From Herminiimonas arsenitoxidans (GTDB taxonomy: Bacteria; Pseudomonadota; Gammaproteobacteria; Burkholderiales; Burkholderiaceae_D), in NCBI RefSeq assembly GCF_900130075.1, contig NZ_LT671418.1, positions 1,550,001 to 1,614,000 of the forward strand: a DNA stretch of 64,000 bases, given 5' to 3'. The position numbers and the translations under genes are program-made. The notes under the pieces were generated by a model. That model worked only from the letters and a program-made list of their open reading frames with translations. It was not told the DNA's origin and did not search any database. This document shows, in pieces, positions 18,673-26,567 of this stretch (position 1 is the stretch's first letter; every line of letters starts with the position of its first letter).

Positions 18673-19175
18673 GGCGCGAGCAAATAACAATGTTCGAGCG
18701 CCGTGCACATATAGTTGCTGACCGTACGCTTGGTGACACCCAGTTGCTGTGCAATCTGCTCGTAAGTCAGTCCTTCCAATTGCGAAAGAAGAAACGCCTG
18801 ACGCACGATAGGCTTCATGCCATCCAGCATGGCATCGATGGCGAGCAAGGCTTCCAGCAAAATGGCACGAGTTTCAGGCGATGGCACTTCTGGTTCCGGC
18901 AAGGAAGCCAGCACATCCAGATAGCTGCGCTCCAGATCCTGTCGGCGGAAAAAATCAGCCACCAAACCTTTTGCTATCGTCCCCAGATAAGCACGCGGTG
19001 CACGCACATCAGGCGACTCTCGCTTGAGCAGCACACGCACAAAAGTGTCTTGCGCCAGATCAGCCGCCTGATGCCCGCAGCCCAGCTTCTTGCGCAGCCA
19101 GCCGCACAACCAACCGTGATGGTCGGCGTATAGCGTGTGCATTTGTTGCTGAAGAGGGGAATCGGCGGCAGCCAT
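18669..19175 (-). CDS. FecI-type ECF sigma factor (cassette 1)
   Basis: 168 residues. Region 2 (LYADHHGWLCGWLRKKLGCGHQAADLAQDTFVRVL ... APRAYLGTIAKGLVADFFRR) binds core polymerase and the -10 element; region 4 (LEGLTYEQIAQQLGVTKRTVSNYMCTALEHCY) is the helix-turn-helix for the -35. FecI-type factors switch on the cognate TonB receptor gene. It is the first gene of sigma-antisigma-receptor and has a promoter overlapped by a Fur-type palindrome at 19196-19214, so the whole cassette is expected to be iron-repressed. It overlaps the anti-sigma gene by 4 bases. Confidence 0.93.
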   Translation of the reverse strand: MAAADSPLQQQMHTLYADHHGWLCGWLRKKLGCGHQAADLAQDTFVRVLLKRESPDVRAPRAYLGTIAKGLVADFFRRQDLERSYLDVLASLPEPEVPSPETRAILLEALLAIDAMLDGMKPIVRQAFLLSQLEGLTYEQIAQQLGVTKRTVSNYMCTALEHCYLLAP

Positions 19176-19195
19176 TGCGAAGTCGACATTTACGT

Positions 19196-19214
19196 AATGA
19201 GAATTGTTCTCATT
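19196..19214. promoter_or_regulatory. Fur-type box upstream of sigma gene 1
   Basis: AATGAGAATTGTTCTCATT is a perfect 8-3-8 palindrome, 20 bases before the sigma start codon. It resembles Fur sites and is identical to the one at 23452-23470 before sigma gene 2. It overlaps the -10 hexamer, so bound Fur would block RNA polymerase. Confidence 0.85.
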
Positions 19215-19241
19215 TTAGCCCGCACAAATGTACTTGCGCAA
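19212..19241 (-). promoter_or_regulatory. Sigma-70 promoter of cassette 1
   Basis: On the minus strand, -35 TTGCGC (19236-19241), 18-base spacer, -10 TAAAAT (19212-19217). The -10 overlaps the Fur-type palindrome. The same promoter occurs in front of cassette 2. Confidence 0.7.
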
Positions 19242-19301
19242 TGCGTATAGATATCTCCGTATGATCGGCACCACATTCATCATGGAATGAGCTTTTTATT
19301 A

Positions 19302-21803
19302 TCAAAAACTCGCTCTGAGCGTCAAGGTTGCATTGCGTGGATCACCATAGACATTGCCGAAATTCACGCCACGGATGCCGGAGTAGTAAACCTTATCGAG
19401 CACATTGTTGATGACGAGCGAGGCAGTGATCTTGTCGCTATAGCGATAAACAATGCTCATCTTCAACACACTAAAAGCGCCCTGCTCCGATTTGACTGTC
19501 CCGTTCAATGCGTAATAGCTGCTTTGTGCATTGATGCCGCCACCAACAGACCAGCGACGCTCGTCGATTGGCAATCGATACTGTGTCCACAGTTTGAAAA
19601 GATGACGTGGTGTTTGAGTACGGAACGAGGTGCCTTCGTTGAGCAAGTCTTTCATATACTTCGTACTGTTATAGGTATAGCCGGCAAAGAGATCCCAGTC
19701 CGGCGTCAATTTGCCGGAAACCTCGGTTTCTATCCCTTCGCTGCGTACTTTCCCTTGCGCTTCATAACACCAGCCTGTTACCGCAGCACCGGCACAAGGA
19801 GTGCCTACTGTTTCTTGCGCGCGGTTTTTCTGATCGATGCGGAAGGCCGCGATCGATGCGTTCAATGCGCCGTTGAAGAATTCACCCTTCAAACCGATTT
19901 CGTAGTTACTGCCAACAATAGGAGCTAGCTCCTTGCCACCGACAGTGAACTGCGTCGTCTGCGGCAAAAAGATATCAGCGTAACTGGCATACAGCGAGTA
20001 GCGATCGTTCAGTTCATAGACGAGGCCGGCATAAGGCGTCAATTCGCTGTTGTAGGCGATTTGTCTGCCTTGAGTCGTGACACCTGTGACGAAATTATGA
20101 TTGTCCGTCTGTGTCTTGTACCAACTGAGACGCGCACCAAGAATCAGCTTGAGCGGATCGCTCAGATTGAGACGCGTGCTGCCGTACACGCCATATTGTT
20201 TTGTGGTCGCCGTAGTGCCGCTGGTGTAAGGACCGGCATCTGGTTCCGGCACGCTGCTTGGATCGAAATTAAAAATATCCGGGATCGCAACCGGCGGAAG
20301 GAAGTTGCTGCCTTTGGTATCAACGTTGTAGCTTTGTGCGTTGACGCCGATCAGCACATCATGCCGTCGACCGAACAGAGTGACTTTCCCATCTGCATTG
20401 GCATCGAGATTGTAGCGATCACCATCGGAATGCCACTTGATCCCTGTGTAGATCGAAGCGTTGGAACTACCGGGAACAACGCCACCATTTGCTGCCGTGC
20501 CACTTGTGACTGAACGTTTGAAATCCTGTTGCTGATGCGAGCCGTTGAAGGCGAAGTTCAGCTTCCAATCGTTATCAATGCGATGCGTCAAGCCGGCGAA
20601 TACTTCCGTAATGTCCTGATCCCAACGATTCCAGGCAGGTGTCAGATTAGTAGAGCGCGGCAATCCTAAGCTGCGTCCATCGCTATAGCGTGGAAGGCCG
20701 AAGATGCTGGGTACGGCATTCACTTGTTGCTGTTGCAGACCCAGTGTCAACATCGTTGCCGGCGCAAGATCAATGTCGACGACGCCGTAGAAGATCGATT
20801 TTTTCGAGCGCTGATAATCGACGTAGCTGCCACGATCATCGTAGACGCCGACGAAGCGGCCGCGCACGCTACCTGATGCATTGAGCGGACCACCGATATC
20901 AAACTCGCTGCGATACGAATCCCATGCACCCATGCTGGCGGCAACAGATCCGGCAAATTCATGGGTAGGTTTTTTGCGGACCAAATTAACGGTCGCAGAT
21001 GGATTGCCCGCACCCTGCAACAGTCCGGCCGCTCCGCGTATCACTTCGATGCGATCAAGCACGGCAACGTCATAACCGGTATAGGAAGTGCCGAGAAAAG
21101 TTTGCGGTACACCGTCGTACTGATAAGACGTAATCGGGAAACCACGTGCAACCAGATTGGCCGCACCGGAAGCACCGGTCGTGGTATCGAGTTGTACCCC
21201 GGTAACCTGATCCAGCGCTTCTTCAAGTTGCGTCATGTTCTGGTCGAGCATGCGCTGTTTAGTAAGCACGCTGACCGATTGCGGAATCTGGCGCAATGAT
21301 TGTTCCCATTTGCCTATCGTGACGGTATTCGTCGTATAGGAACCCGTCCCTTCCGTGGTGGGATCCAGCACCTTAGCGTTGACACTGACTGCCGGCAATG
21401 TCGTCGTGCCGGGTGCGACCTTGCGCAAAATGTAGCCACCGTTGGTCTGACGTATCGCTTCCAGTCCGCTGCCTTCCAGCAAGCGAGTGAACCCTTCATC
21501 GACACTGTATTTTCCTGTGAGGCCGGCAGATGTCAGTTCGCGCGTCTGGGCAGAATCCGTGGAGAGCGTAATGCCGGATGCGGCGGCAAATTCAGCCAGT
21601 GCAGCACCAAGCGGACCGGGCGCAATCTGGTAAGACTGTTGGCTGCTTGCCGATTGTGCATGGGCAGACACAGACATGCCGGCCAGCATGATGGGAGCGG
21701 CCAGTGCCATGCTGAGCACGGCAAGCCGGACGGCATTGCTGGCCGGGGTAAGAGTACGAACGCAAGGGAGCGTCTGCTGTGATGGTCCAAATTGATGCTG
21801 CAT
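19302..21803 (-). CDS. TonB-dependent siderophore receptor with STN signalling domain (cassette 2)
   Basis: 833 residues, starting at an ATG with AGGA 8 bases upstream. Signal peptide ending near AHA-QS; STN domain (SYQIAPGPLGAALAEFAAASGITLS, about 58-135); TonB-box region (TLPAVSVNAKV); plug with IPQSVSVLTKQRMLDQNMTQLEEAL and VEVIRGAAGLLQGAGNPSATVNLVRKKP; long beta barrel ending in LTLRASF. The order and motifs match cassette 1, but the sequences differ well enough (different barrel loops) to suggest a different siderophore. By resemblance it is nearer the FhuE/FpvA-like coprogen/pyoverdine receptors, but the ligand is not determinable from sequence alone. Confidence 0.93.
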   Translation of the reverse strand: MQHQFGPSQQTLPCVRTLTPASNAVRLAVLSMALAAPIMLAGMSVSAHAQSASSQQSYQIAPGPLGAALAEFAAASGITLSTDSAQTRELTSAGLTGKYSVDEGFTRLLEGSGLEAIRQTNGGYILRKVAPGTTTLPAVSVNAKVLDPTTEGTGSYTTNTVTIGKWEQSLRQIPQSVSVLTKQRMLDQNMTQLEEALDQVTGVQLDTTTGASGAANLVARGFPITSYQYDGVPQTFLGTSYTGYDVAVLDRIEVIRGAAGLLQGAGNPSATVNLVRKKPTHEFAGSVAASMGAWDSYRSEFDIGGPLNASGSVRGRFVGVYDDRGSYVDYQRSKKSIFYGVVDIDLAPATMLTLGLQQQQVNAVPSIFGLPRYSDGRSLGLPRSTNLTPAWNRWDQDITEVFAGLTHRIDNDWKLNFAFNGSHQQQDFKRSVTSGTAANGGVVPGSSNASIYTGIKWHSDGDRYNLDANADGKVTLFGRRHDVLIGVNAQSYNVDTKGSNFLPPVAIPDIFNFDPSSVPEPDAGPYTSGTTATTKQYGVYGSTRLNLSDPLKLILGARLSWYKTQTDNHNFVTGVTTQGRQIAYNSELTPYAGLVYELNDRYSLYASYADIFLPQTTQFTVGGKELAPIVGSNYEIGLKGEFFNGALNASIAAFRIDQKNRAQETVGTPCAGAAVTGWCYEAQGKVRSEGIETEVSGKLTPDWDLFAGYTYNSTKYMKDLLNEGTSFRTQTPRHLFKLWTQYRLPIDERRWSVGGGINAQSSYYALNGTVKSEQGAFSVLKMSIVYRYSDKITASLVINNVLDKVYYSGIRGVNFGNVYGDPRNATLTLRASF

Positions 21804-21906
21804 GAATTTTTCCTGTCAGGCTGTTTAGAGGAACGCGGATGAGTCCGCTTCTACTCATAAAGCCGAACGAGAGATCGAAAACAGCAACCCCTGCAGCAAA
21901 TTTTTT

Positions 21907-22923
21907 TCAACCCAACGGTCCAACCTGAACCCAGTAACGTGTGAAGTAGCGCACACGTATGGCATGCGATGCTGCCAGACTTTCCAGCACGGCATCAATG
22001 TCGTCGAGGCGATAAGCGCCGGTTATCTGCATCGCTGCCACGGCAGGATCGCAATGAAGTTGGCCACGTTTATATCTGGACAATTCCGCGAGGAAGGTAT
22101 CCATACGCTGATCAACCGCGATCAGCATGCCGCGTGTCCATGCGCCCTGACTGCGTTCGAGTGGAACCAGCGAGCCGACAGCCTTGTCGGTGAAGACTGC
22201 TTGCTGACCGGCTTCCACCCGAACCGGAGATTCTGTCGTATCAAATGGTGCAACCTCAACCGCATGTTCGAATACAGCAACCAAGGTGCTGCCTTTGTCA
22301 CTACGCACGCTGAAACGTGTACCGAGCGCGCGTATGCTGCCCTGTCTCGTTTCGACAATAAAGTCACGCGATGCTGTACCGGCAGCATTGTCCGTAGCAG
22401 TGCGTATCATGATTTCACCTTGATGCAGGCGAATCACACGGCGGGTCGCGTCATAACGTATATCCAGCGCGGTATCAGTATTGAGTTCCAGCGTACCGCC
22501 ATCGGCCAGAGTGATCGTACGTCGCTCGCCCGGCGCGGTTTTATAGTCAGCACTCCATGCGCGCCACGGTGTGGTTTCGTGCGCCGCCCAACCAGCAGTG
22601 CCGGCAGTCAGCAGTAGTGTCAAAACTTTTAATGCAGTACGCCGACGCTGTTGCGCCCCCTGCAGTGCGGGCAGTGCAAGCTGAGATGGCATGCTGCCGA
22701 GATGACGTTCCAGTTGTTGTACGAGATCCCAGGCACGACGATGTGCGTCGCTAGTGGCGATCCATCGTTCAAGTGCGGCATGGTCGAAGTCTGCTGACGT
22801 TTGGCTTTTCAGATCTACATACCAGTTGGCCGCAGCTTCCAGCAAGGTGCGATCTATCAATGCGGCTGATTTGCGCACTCCGTCTGCGGCGCTCAACAGC
22901 GGCGTCATCGATGGCATGCTCAT
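21907..22923 (-). CDS. FecR-type anti-sigma factor (cassette 2)
   Basis: 338 residues, exactly the length of the cassette 1 paralogue. N-terminal anti-sigma domain (WYVDLKSQTSADFDHAALERWIATSDAHRRAWDLV), a transmembrane segment (ALKVLTLLLTAGTAGWAA), then the periplasmic FecR domain (APGERRTITLADGGTLELNTDTALDI ... ALGTRFSVR) and a C-terminal STN-contacting part. The ATG at 22923 overlaps the sigma gene stop (ATGA); an alternative start at 22944 lies within the sigma gene. It should restrain the sigma factor encoded directly upstream. Confidence 0.92.
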   Translation of the reverse strand: MSMPSMTPLLSAADGVRKSAALIDRTLLEAAANWYVDLKSQTSADFDHAALERWIATSDAHRRAWDLVQQLERHLGSMPSQLALPALQGAQQRRRTALKVLTLLLTAGTAGWAAHETTPWRAWSADYKTAPGERRTITLADGGTLELNTDTALDIRYDATRRVIRLHQGEIMIRTATDNAAGTASRDFIVETRQGSIRALGTRFSVRSDKGSTLVAVFEHAVEVAPFDTTESPVRVEAGQQAVFTDKAVGSLVPLERSQGAWTRGMLIAVDQRMDTFLAELSRYKRGQLHCDPAVAAMQITGAYRLDDIDAVLESLAASHAIRVRYFTRYWVQVGPLG

Positions 22924-23429
22924 GCTGCCGCCAGCACCAGACATTCAGTGTAGGCGCGCACCAGATGCTTCTTCACAGTAGGCAGAGAAATACCGAGACG
23001 GCGGGCGATATCGACATAGCGCAACTCTTCGATTTGCGCGAGCATGAAGATTTGCCTGGTACGCGAACCAAGTTCATCCAGCATGCGGTCGATAGCTACC
23101 AGCGTTTCAATGATGATGGCATGCGTTTCCTGCGAGATGGCTTCCGACTCAGGATACATCGCGAGTGCTTCGAGATATGCGTTTTCCAAGGCCTGCCGAC
23201 GAAAGCGATCGATCACCAAGCCGTGCGCAATCGTCACCAGATAACCGCGCGGTTCGCGCAAGTGTGTGACATTGCGGTTGCTCATGACGCGGACGAAGGT
23301 ATCGTGCGCCAAATCGGCAGCATCAAATGCATTGCCGAGCTTGCGGCGCAGCCAACTCTGCAACCAACCGTGATGGTCGGTATACAGCGTGTGCACCTGT
23401 TGCTGATGAGGGGAATCGGCGGATGCCAT
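22920..23429 (-). CDS. FecI-type ECF sigma factor (cassette 2)
   Basis: 169 residues, clear paralogue of the cassette 1 sigma factor (shared LYTDHHGWLQSWLRRKLG, ADLAHDTFVRVM). Region 2 is at about 15-80 and the region 4 helix-turn-helix at about 120-160 (LRYVDIARRLGISLPTVKKHLVRAYTECL). The recognition helix differs from the paralogue (LPTVKKHLV against KRTVSNYMC), so the two factors may read different -35 elements. It is the first gene of its cassette, with the same promoter and Fur-type box. Confidence 0.93.
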   Translation of the reverse strand: MASADSPHQQQVHTLYTDHHGWLQSWLRRKLGNAFDAADLAHDTFVRVMSNRNVTHLREPRGYLVTIAHGLVIDRFRRQALENAYLEALAMYPESEAISQETHAIIIETLVAIDRMLDELGSRTRQIFMLAQIEELRYVDIARRLGISLPTVKKHLVRAYTECLVLAAA

Positions 23430-23451
23430 TGAAGAAATCTAATTTTATTGA

Positions 23452-23470
23452 ATGAGAATTGTTCTCATTT
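23452..23470. promoter_or_regulatory. Fur-type box upstream of sigma gene 2
   Basis: AATGAGAATTGTTCTCATT, a perfect palindrome identical in sequence to that at 19196-19214. It overlaps the -10 hexamer of the cassette 2 promoter. Confidence 0.85.
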
Positions 23471-23497
23471 TAGTCTATGCAAATGCGCTTGCGCAAT
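23468..23497 (-). promoter_or_regulatory. Sigma-70 promoter of cassette 2
   Basis: On the minus strand, -35 TTGCGC (23492-23497), 18-base spacer, -10 TAAAAT (23468-23473). Flanking sequence up to about 23535 also resembles the region upstream of cassette 1, so the promoter was duplicated with the genes. Confidence 0.7.
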
Positions 23498-23552
23498 GCG
23501 CACAACCATCACCGTATGATCGGCGCCACATCAACATGACAACGATACCCAT

Positions 23553-23590
23553 AAAAATCCCCGCGGCCGTCAATCGGGCGCGGGGATTTT
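23553..23590 (-). terminator. Rho-independent terminator of the nitroreductase gene
   Basis: 12-bp stem AAAATCCCCGCG / CGCGGGGATTTT (23554-23565, 23579-23590), with a T-run on the minus strand. It lies downstream of the nitroreductase gene and insulates the iron cassette promoter. Confidence 0.85.
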
Positions 23591-23652
23591 ATATGGAGAA
23601 CGACGATGGCAAGTTGCCTATCATCGCTAGGCATCAATCAATAAGTAATCGA

Positions 23653-24291
23653 CTACTTCACTTCGATGATGAAGTTCTCACGTGCGCGACGCACTTTCTT
23701 GAGGTCGACCAACCAATCACCTTCCTCGGCACGATAACCGATAGGCAAAATCACGACGCTGCGTAAATGCTTCGCTGGCAATCCCAGGATTTCATCGACT
23801 GCGGCCGGGTCGAAACCTTCCATCGGTGTCGCATCGACTTCTTCAAACGCGGCGGCGAGCAAGGCCGAACCAAGTCCGATATAAGCCTGTCTTGCCGCGC
23901 TCTGGTAGTTGCCTTCCTTCCCTCGTGCAGCAACGATGCCAAGCAGCATTTGACGATAATTTTCCCATCCCTCATTCACGACACCACGCACCTCGTTGGT
24001 TAGATCGAACATCATGTTCACGCGCTCGGGCGTGATGTCATCCCAGGCAGCAAACACGAGTAGGTGGGAACTATCAGTAATTTGTGCCTGATCCCAACCG
24101 ACTGCCCTGATTTTTTTGCGTATGTCGGGATTGCTTACCACCAACAATTCGTAAGGTTGCAGACCGCTTGAGGTTGGGGTAAGTCGTATGGCTTCCAGTA
24201 TGCGCTCCAGTTTTTCGTCAGAAACAATTTTGGAAGGGTCGAATTTTTTCGTGGCATAGCGCCAGTTCAATTGCTGAATTACTGCTGTCAT
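23653..24291 (-). CDS. NAD(P)H-dependent nitroreductase family flavoprotein
   Basis: 212 residues, FMN-binding nitroreductase fold. Family features are the N-terminal RYATKKFDPSKIVSDEKLERILEAIRLTPTSSGLQP (FMN phosphate contact and helix), the central QSAARQAYIGLGSALLAAAFEEVDATPMEGFDP and the C-terminal GYRAEEGDW with a final Arg/Lys-rich segment. The layout resembles NfsB-type enzymes that reduce nitroaromatics or quinones. The start at 24291 has GGAG 8 bases upstream and places the family motif normally; a longer start at 24369 would add unrelated residues. It is divergent from a MerR-type regulator and its promoter has the 19-base spacer used by that family, so it is very probably induced by that regulator. 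Confidence 0.88.
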   Translation of the reverse strand: MTAVIQQLNWRYATKKFDPSKIVSDEKLERILEAIRLTPTSSGLQPYELLVVSNPDIRKKIRAVGWDQAQITDSSHLLVFAAWDDITPERVNMMFDLTNEVRGVVNEGWENYRQMLLGIVAARGKEGNYQSAARQAYIGLGSALLAAAFEEVDATPMEGFDPAAVDEILGLPAKHLRSVVILPIGYRAEEGDWLVDLKKVRRARENFIIEVK

Positions 24292-24387
24292 GTTGTTACT
24301 CCAAATAGCTGTGATAGGGGAAGCAAACCGAACCCAATCAAATACAAGACGGTAAAACCAGCCTAGCATCGGGTTGTGTCTCAGCGT

Positions 24388-24418
24388 ATACTAAGCTTCA
24401 AGTTAACTTGAAGGTCAA
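24388..24418 (-). promoter_or_regulatory. MerR-type promoter/operator with 19-bp spacer driving the nitroreductase gene
   Basis: On the minus strand, -35 TTGACC (24413-24418), 19-base spacer, -10 TAGTAT (24388-24393). The spacer is almost filled by the perfect 18-bp palindrome CTTCAAGTTAACTTGAAG (24396-24413). This is the standard MerR-family design, in which the regulator twists the DNA to make an over-long spacer usable. The merR-type gene starts 12 bases beyond on the other strand. Confidence 0.85.
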
Positions 24419-24424
24419 GCGAAA

Positions 24425-24880
24425 ATGAAGATAGGCGAATTAGCGCAGAAAACCGGGCTGACGACATCGACCATACGGTTTTATGAGGAACAGGGACTCA
24501 TACAGCCACCGACTCGTGGTGCCAATGGCTATCGCTACTATGACGATAGTGATCTACGGCGTTTGCATATGGTGATGAAGGTGCAAAAACTAGGCTTCTC
24601 TTTGGATGCTATTCGTGGCTTGTTCATACATGACGGGCAATGCTCCAAATCGAGAACCCTAGAGCAAATCGATATTCGCCTCGAAGAGGTAGCGCAGCTT
24701 GAAGCGACCCTGATGGCTCAACGTGCTGAACTGATATCGCTGCGCGACATACTGGAAGCGAGTATCAAGACAGGGCTTGATCCTGTATGCACCGCATCGC
24801 CTGGCCCAGATCAAAACCAATTTAAATATGGCGACATGTCGATTCACAATCGCATGCATGCCAAAGGAAACAGACCGTAG
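24425..24880 (+). CDS. MerR-family transcriptional regulator
   Basis: 151 residues. N-terminal winged helix (MKIGELAQKTGLTTSTIRFYEEQGLI, then GYRYYDDSDLRRL), a long dimerisation helix (about 75-118, QIDIRLEEVAQLEATLMAQRAELISL) and a short C-terminal tail. Two cysteines are seen, in DGQCSKS and PVCTAS; they do not form a typical metal-binding triad or a SoxR iron-sulfur cluster. The signal sensed is therefore unclear; an organic electrophile, quinone or nitro compound is plausible given the nitroreductase target. Divergent from 23653-24291, sharing the operator between them. Confidence 0.88.
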   Translation: MKIGELAQKTGLTTSTIRFYEEQGLIQPPTRGANGYRYYDDSDLRRLHMVMKVQKLGFSLDAIRGLFIHDGQCSKSRTLEQIDIRLEEVAQLEATLMAQRAELISLRDILEASIKTGLDPVCTASPGPDQNQFKYGDMSIHNRMHAKGNRP

Positions 24881-24925
24881 TATTTACTCACTTCGTGGCC
24901 GGAGAAATAAAAATTACGCTGTAAT

Positions 24926-24971
24926 AAAAAATGCGTGATGGCCTGAAAAGGCATCACGCATTTTATTTTTT
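24926..24971. terminator. Bidirectional rho-independent terminator
   Basis: Stem AAAATGCGTGATG / CATCACGCATTTT (24928-24940, 24952-24964) extended by an inner CC/GG pair, with A- and T-runs on both sides. It separates the convergent merR-type gene and the small secreted protein gene. Confidence 0.88.
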
Positions 24972-25024
24972 GAATACCGTCTAACTTGAGCGCGGCTTGT
25001 GGTGAAGTTATTGGGAGTGAACGA

Positions 25025-25405
25025 CTACTTTTTCACCAACTCCCATTTACCGGCCTTGGCTTTACAGACTTGTAGCCCTAAAGTTTGATCCTGCCCTTTT
25101 GCATGCAACACGATGCTCAGATCACGGCAAGTTTTATCACCTGTGGTCGTGGTATTCGACGCAGTGATTTCTGCGGTGACCTGTGTGGCATTGCCTAAAC
25201 CCTTGTTGCTCCAGTCGAGCTTCTCGCCATCTTTTTTATTATCGAGCACATCGCCTGCAGCTTTGTGCAGAGAAGCGTTGTCCTTAGCCTTTAAGTAAGT
25301 AATCGGCGTGTAGTTCAGGAATCGTAAGTTGGCAGCTTGTATAGACGGCGTCACGAACATAGCCAACCCAGTAACAAACAAAATATTCAGTAATCGTGTG
25401 CGCAT
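25025..25405 (-). CDS. Small secreted protein, surface-antigen-like
   Basis: 126 residues. A signal peptide is clear (LLNILFVTGLAMFVTPSIQA-AN). The mature 100 residues (LDNKKDGEKLDWSNKGLGNATQVTAEITAS ... CRDLSIVLHAKGQDQTLGLQVCKAKAGKWELVKK) have the pattern of the small 17-kDa-antigen/surface antigen family: a helical start, then a beta domain with two cysteines (TCRD, QVCK) that may pair. Assignment to that family is by resemblance and tentative. Periplasmic or outer-membrane location is likely. Single-gene unit ending at the terminator at 24926-24971. Confidence 0.65.
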   Translation of the reverse strand: MRTRLLNILFVTGLAMFVTPSIQAANLRFLNYTPITYLKAKDNASLHKAAGDVLDNKKDGEKLDWSNKGLGNATQVTAEITASNTTTTGDKTCRDLSIVLHAKGQDQTLGLQVCKAKAGKWELVKK

Positions 25406-25641
25406 TCATCTACCCTTTCATGTTCATTCAAATAGGTACCCGAAAACAGGGGGTAACAACATTACAACAACTATGAATGAATATAGTGAAATACAGTGAA
25501 TGGCACAAGCCCAATATCAAACGGTGTCCTATCCCCGATAACAGAAACAAGATCGACTCCTTACTTTGTTAAACTCGCAGCACTTCCCGCTTCACCACCT
25601 TGATGACTTCGATCGACAGCAAAGTCACGAATACGAGAAAC

Positions 25642-26010
25642 ATGCATAACAAATTATTACTGGCGCTGATCCTGAGCTTGAGCACGACCATCGCACATGC
25701 AGCTGGCGATGTAGTCGCAGGCAAAAGGGTCTTTGCAACATGTGCGAATTGCCATCAGGTAGGCCCATCTGCGCGTGGCAACTTTGGGCCACAACTCAAT
25801 GGGATAGTTGGAAGAACAGCAGGGACAACGACAGATTACAAGTATTCGCCGGCGATGAAGGCATCCGGCATCGTATGGACAGAGAAGAATCTACGCGCTT
25901 TTATCAAGTCCACGCATGATGTCGTGCCAGGTAACAAGATGCGTTTTTTTGGAATCAGCGATGAAAAGCAGATCACGGATTTGCTGGCTTATCTGCAAAC
26001 CTTCAAATAA
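25642..26010 (+). CDS. Periplasmic class I cytochrome c
   Basis: 122 residues. Signal peptide to about residue 20 (LLLALILSLSTTIAHA-AG), then one covalent haem site, CANCH (Cys34, Cys37, His38), and a later methionine in PGNKMRF (Met100) as the sixth ligand. The NFGPQLNGIVGRTAG stretch and overall length fit a cytochrome c2/c550-like electron carrier. An upstream in-frame ATG at 25600 would put residues before the signal peptide, so 25642 was chosen. Partner not evident from neighbours. Confidence 0.88.
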   Translation: MHNKLLLALILSLSTTIAHAAGDVVAGKRVFATCANCHQVGPSARGNFGPQLNGIVGRTAGTTTDYKYSPAMKASGIVWTEKNLRAFIKSTHDVVPGNKMRFFGISDEKQITDLLAYLQTFK

Positions 26011-26021
26011 ACCTGCTGCAG

Positions 26022-26567
26022 TTAGTTGTAGTCAGCCTGCGCTCTCTCCAGCAGCTTTTGTAATTGCTGCAAGCCCTGCTCCCAATCACCCAGATTGGAT
26101 TCGGAATTGATGTGACCCAAAGCGCCAGCACTGATGAAGTCGCTGCCCCAGATATCTGCCCAGTAAGCAGCTCTATCACCAGCCATCCACGGATCGTTGG
26201 TACTGCCTATCACGATGGATGGGCACGGCAAGCGTGCATCGCGCAAGAGATGATCCACACCAAACTTCTCTGGATCTGCCGGCGCAACCAACAAGGCACC
26301 CGCCAGATCAAAGTGACCGCGACTGGCCGCATGCATAGTCGTCAGGCAACCGAAGCTATGTGCCACGATCAGAGTGGGCTGATCCGATTCAAGCAGGACT
26401 TCAGTCATGCGTTGCGACCAGCGCAGCAATTCCGGTTGCGCCCAATCGTCTTGTTCTACTCGCTGAAAATTTGGATAGCGGTTTTCCCAGCGCGTTTGCC
26501 AATGCTCGGCACCGCTGCTGTGCAAGCCAGGTGCCACCAGCACACGATAGTCGGATAAAGAAGTCAT
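26022..26567 (-). CDS. RBBP9/YdeN-type alpha/beta hydrolase
   Basis: 181 residues, small serine hydrolase of the RBBP9/YdeN family. Seen: LVAPGLHSSGAEHWQTRWE at the start (oxyanion region), nucleophile Ser in VAHSFGCL, Asp in GSTNDPWM and His in GHINSES, giving a full triad. Natural substrate unknown. It is the last gene of the sulfonate operon, overlapping the EAL-like gene by 4 bases (ATGA), which fixes the start at 26567. A link to sulfur use, for example sulfate ester or sulfonate side products, is conjecture from position only. Confidence 0.85.
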   Translation of the reverse strand: MTSLSDYRVLVAPGLHSSGAEHWQTRWENRYPNFQRVEQDDWAQPELLRWSQRMTEVLLESDQPTLIVAHSFGCLTTMHAASRGHFDLAGALLVAPADPEKFGVDHLLRDARLPCPSIVIGSTNDPWMAGDRAAYWADIWGSDFISAGALGHINSESNLGDWEQGLQQLQKLLERAQADYN

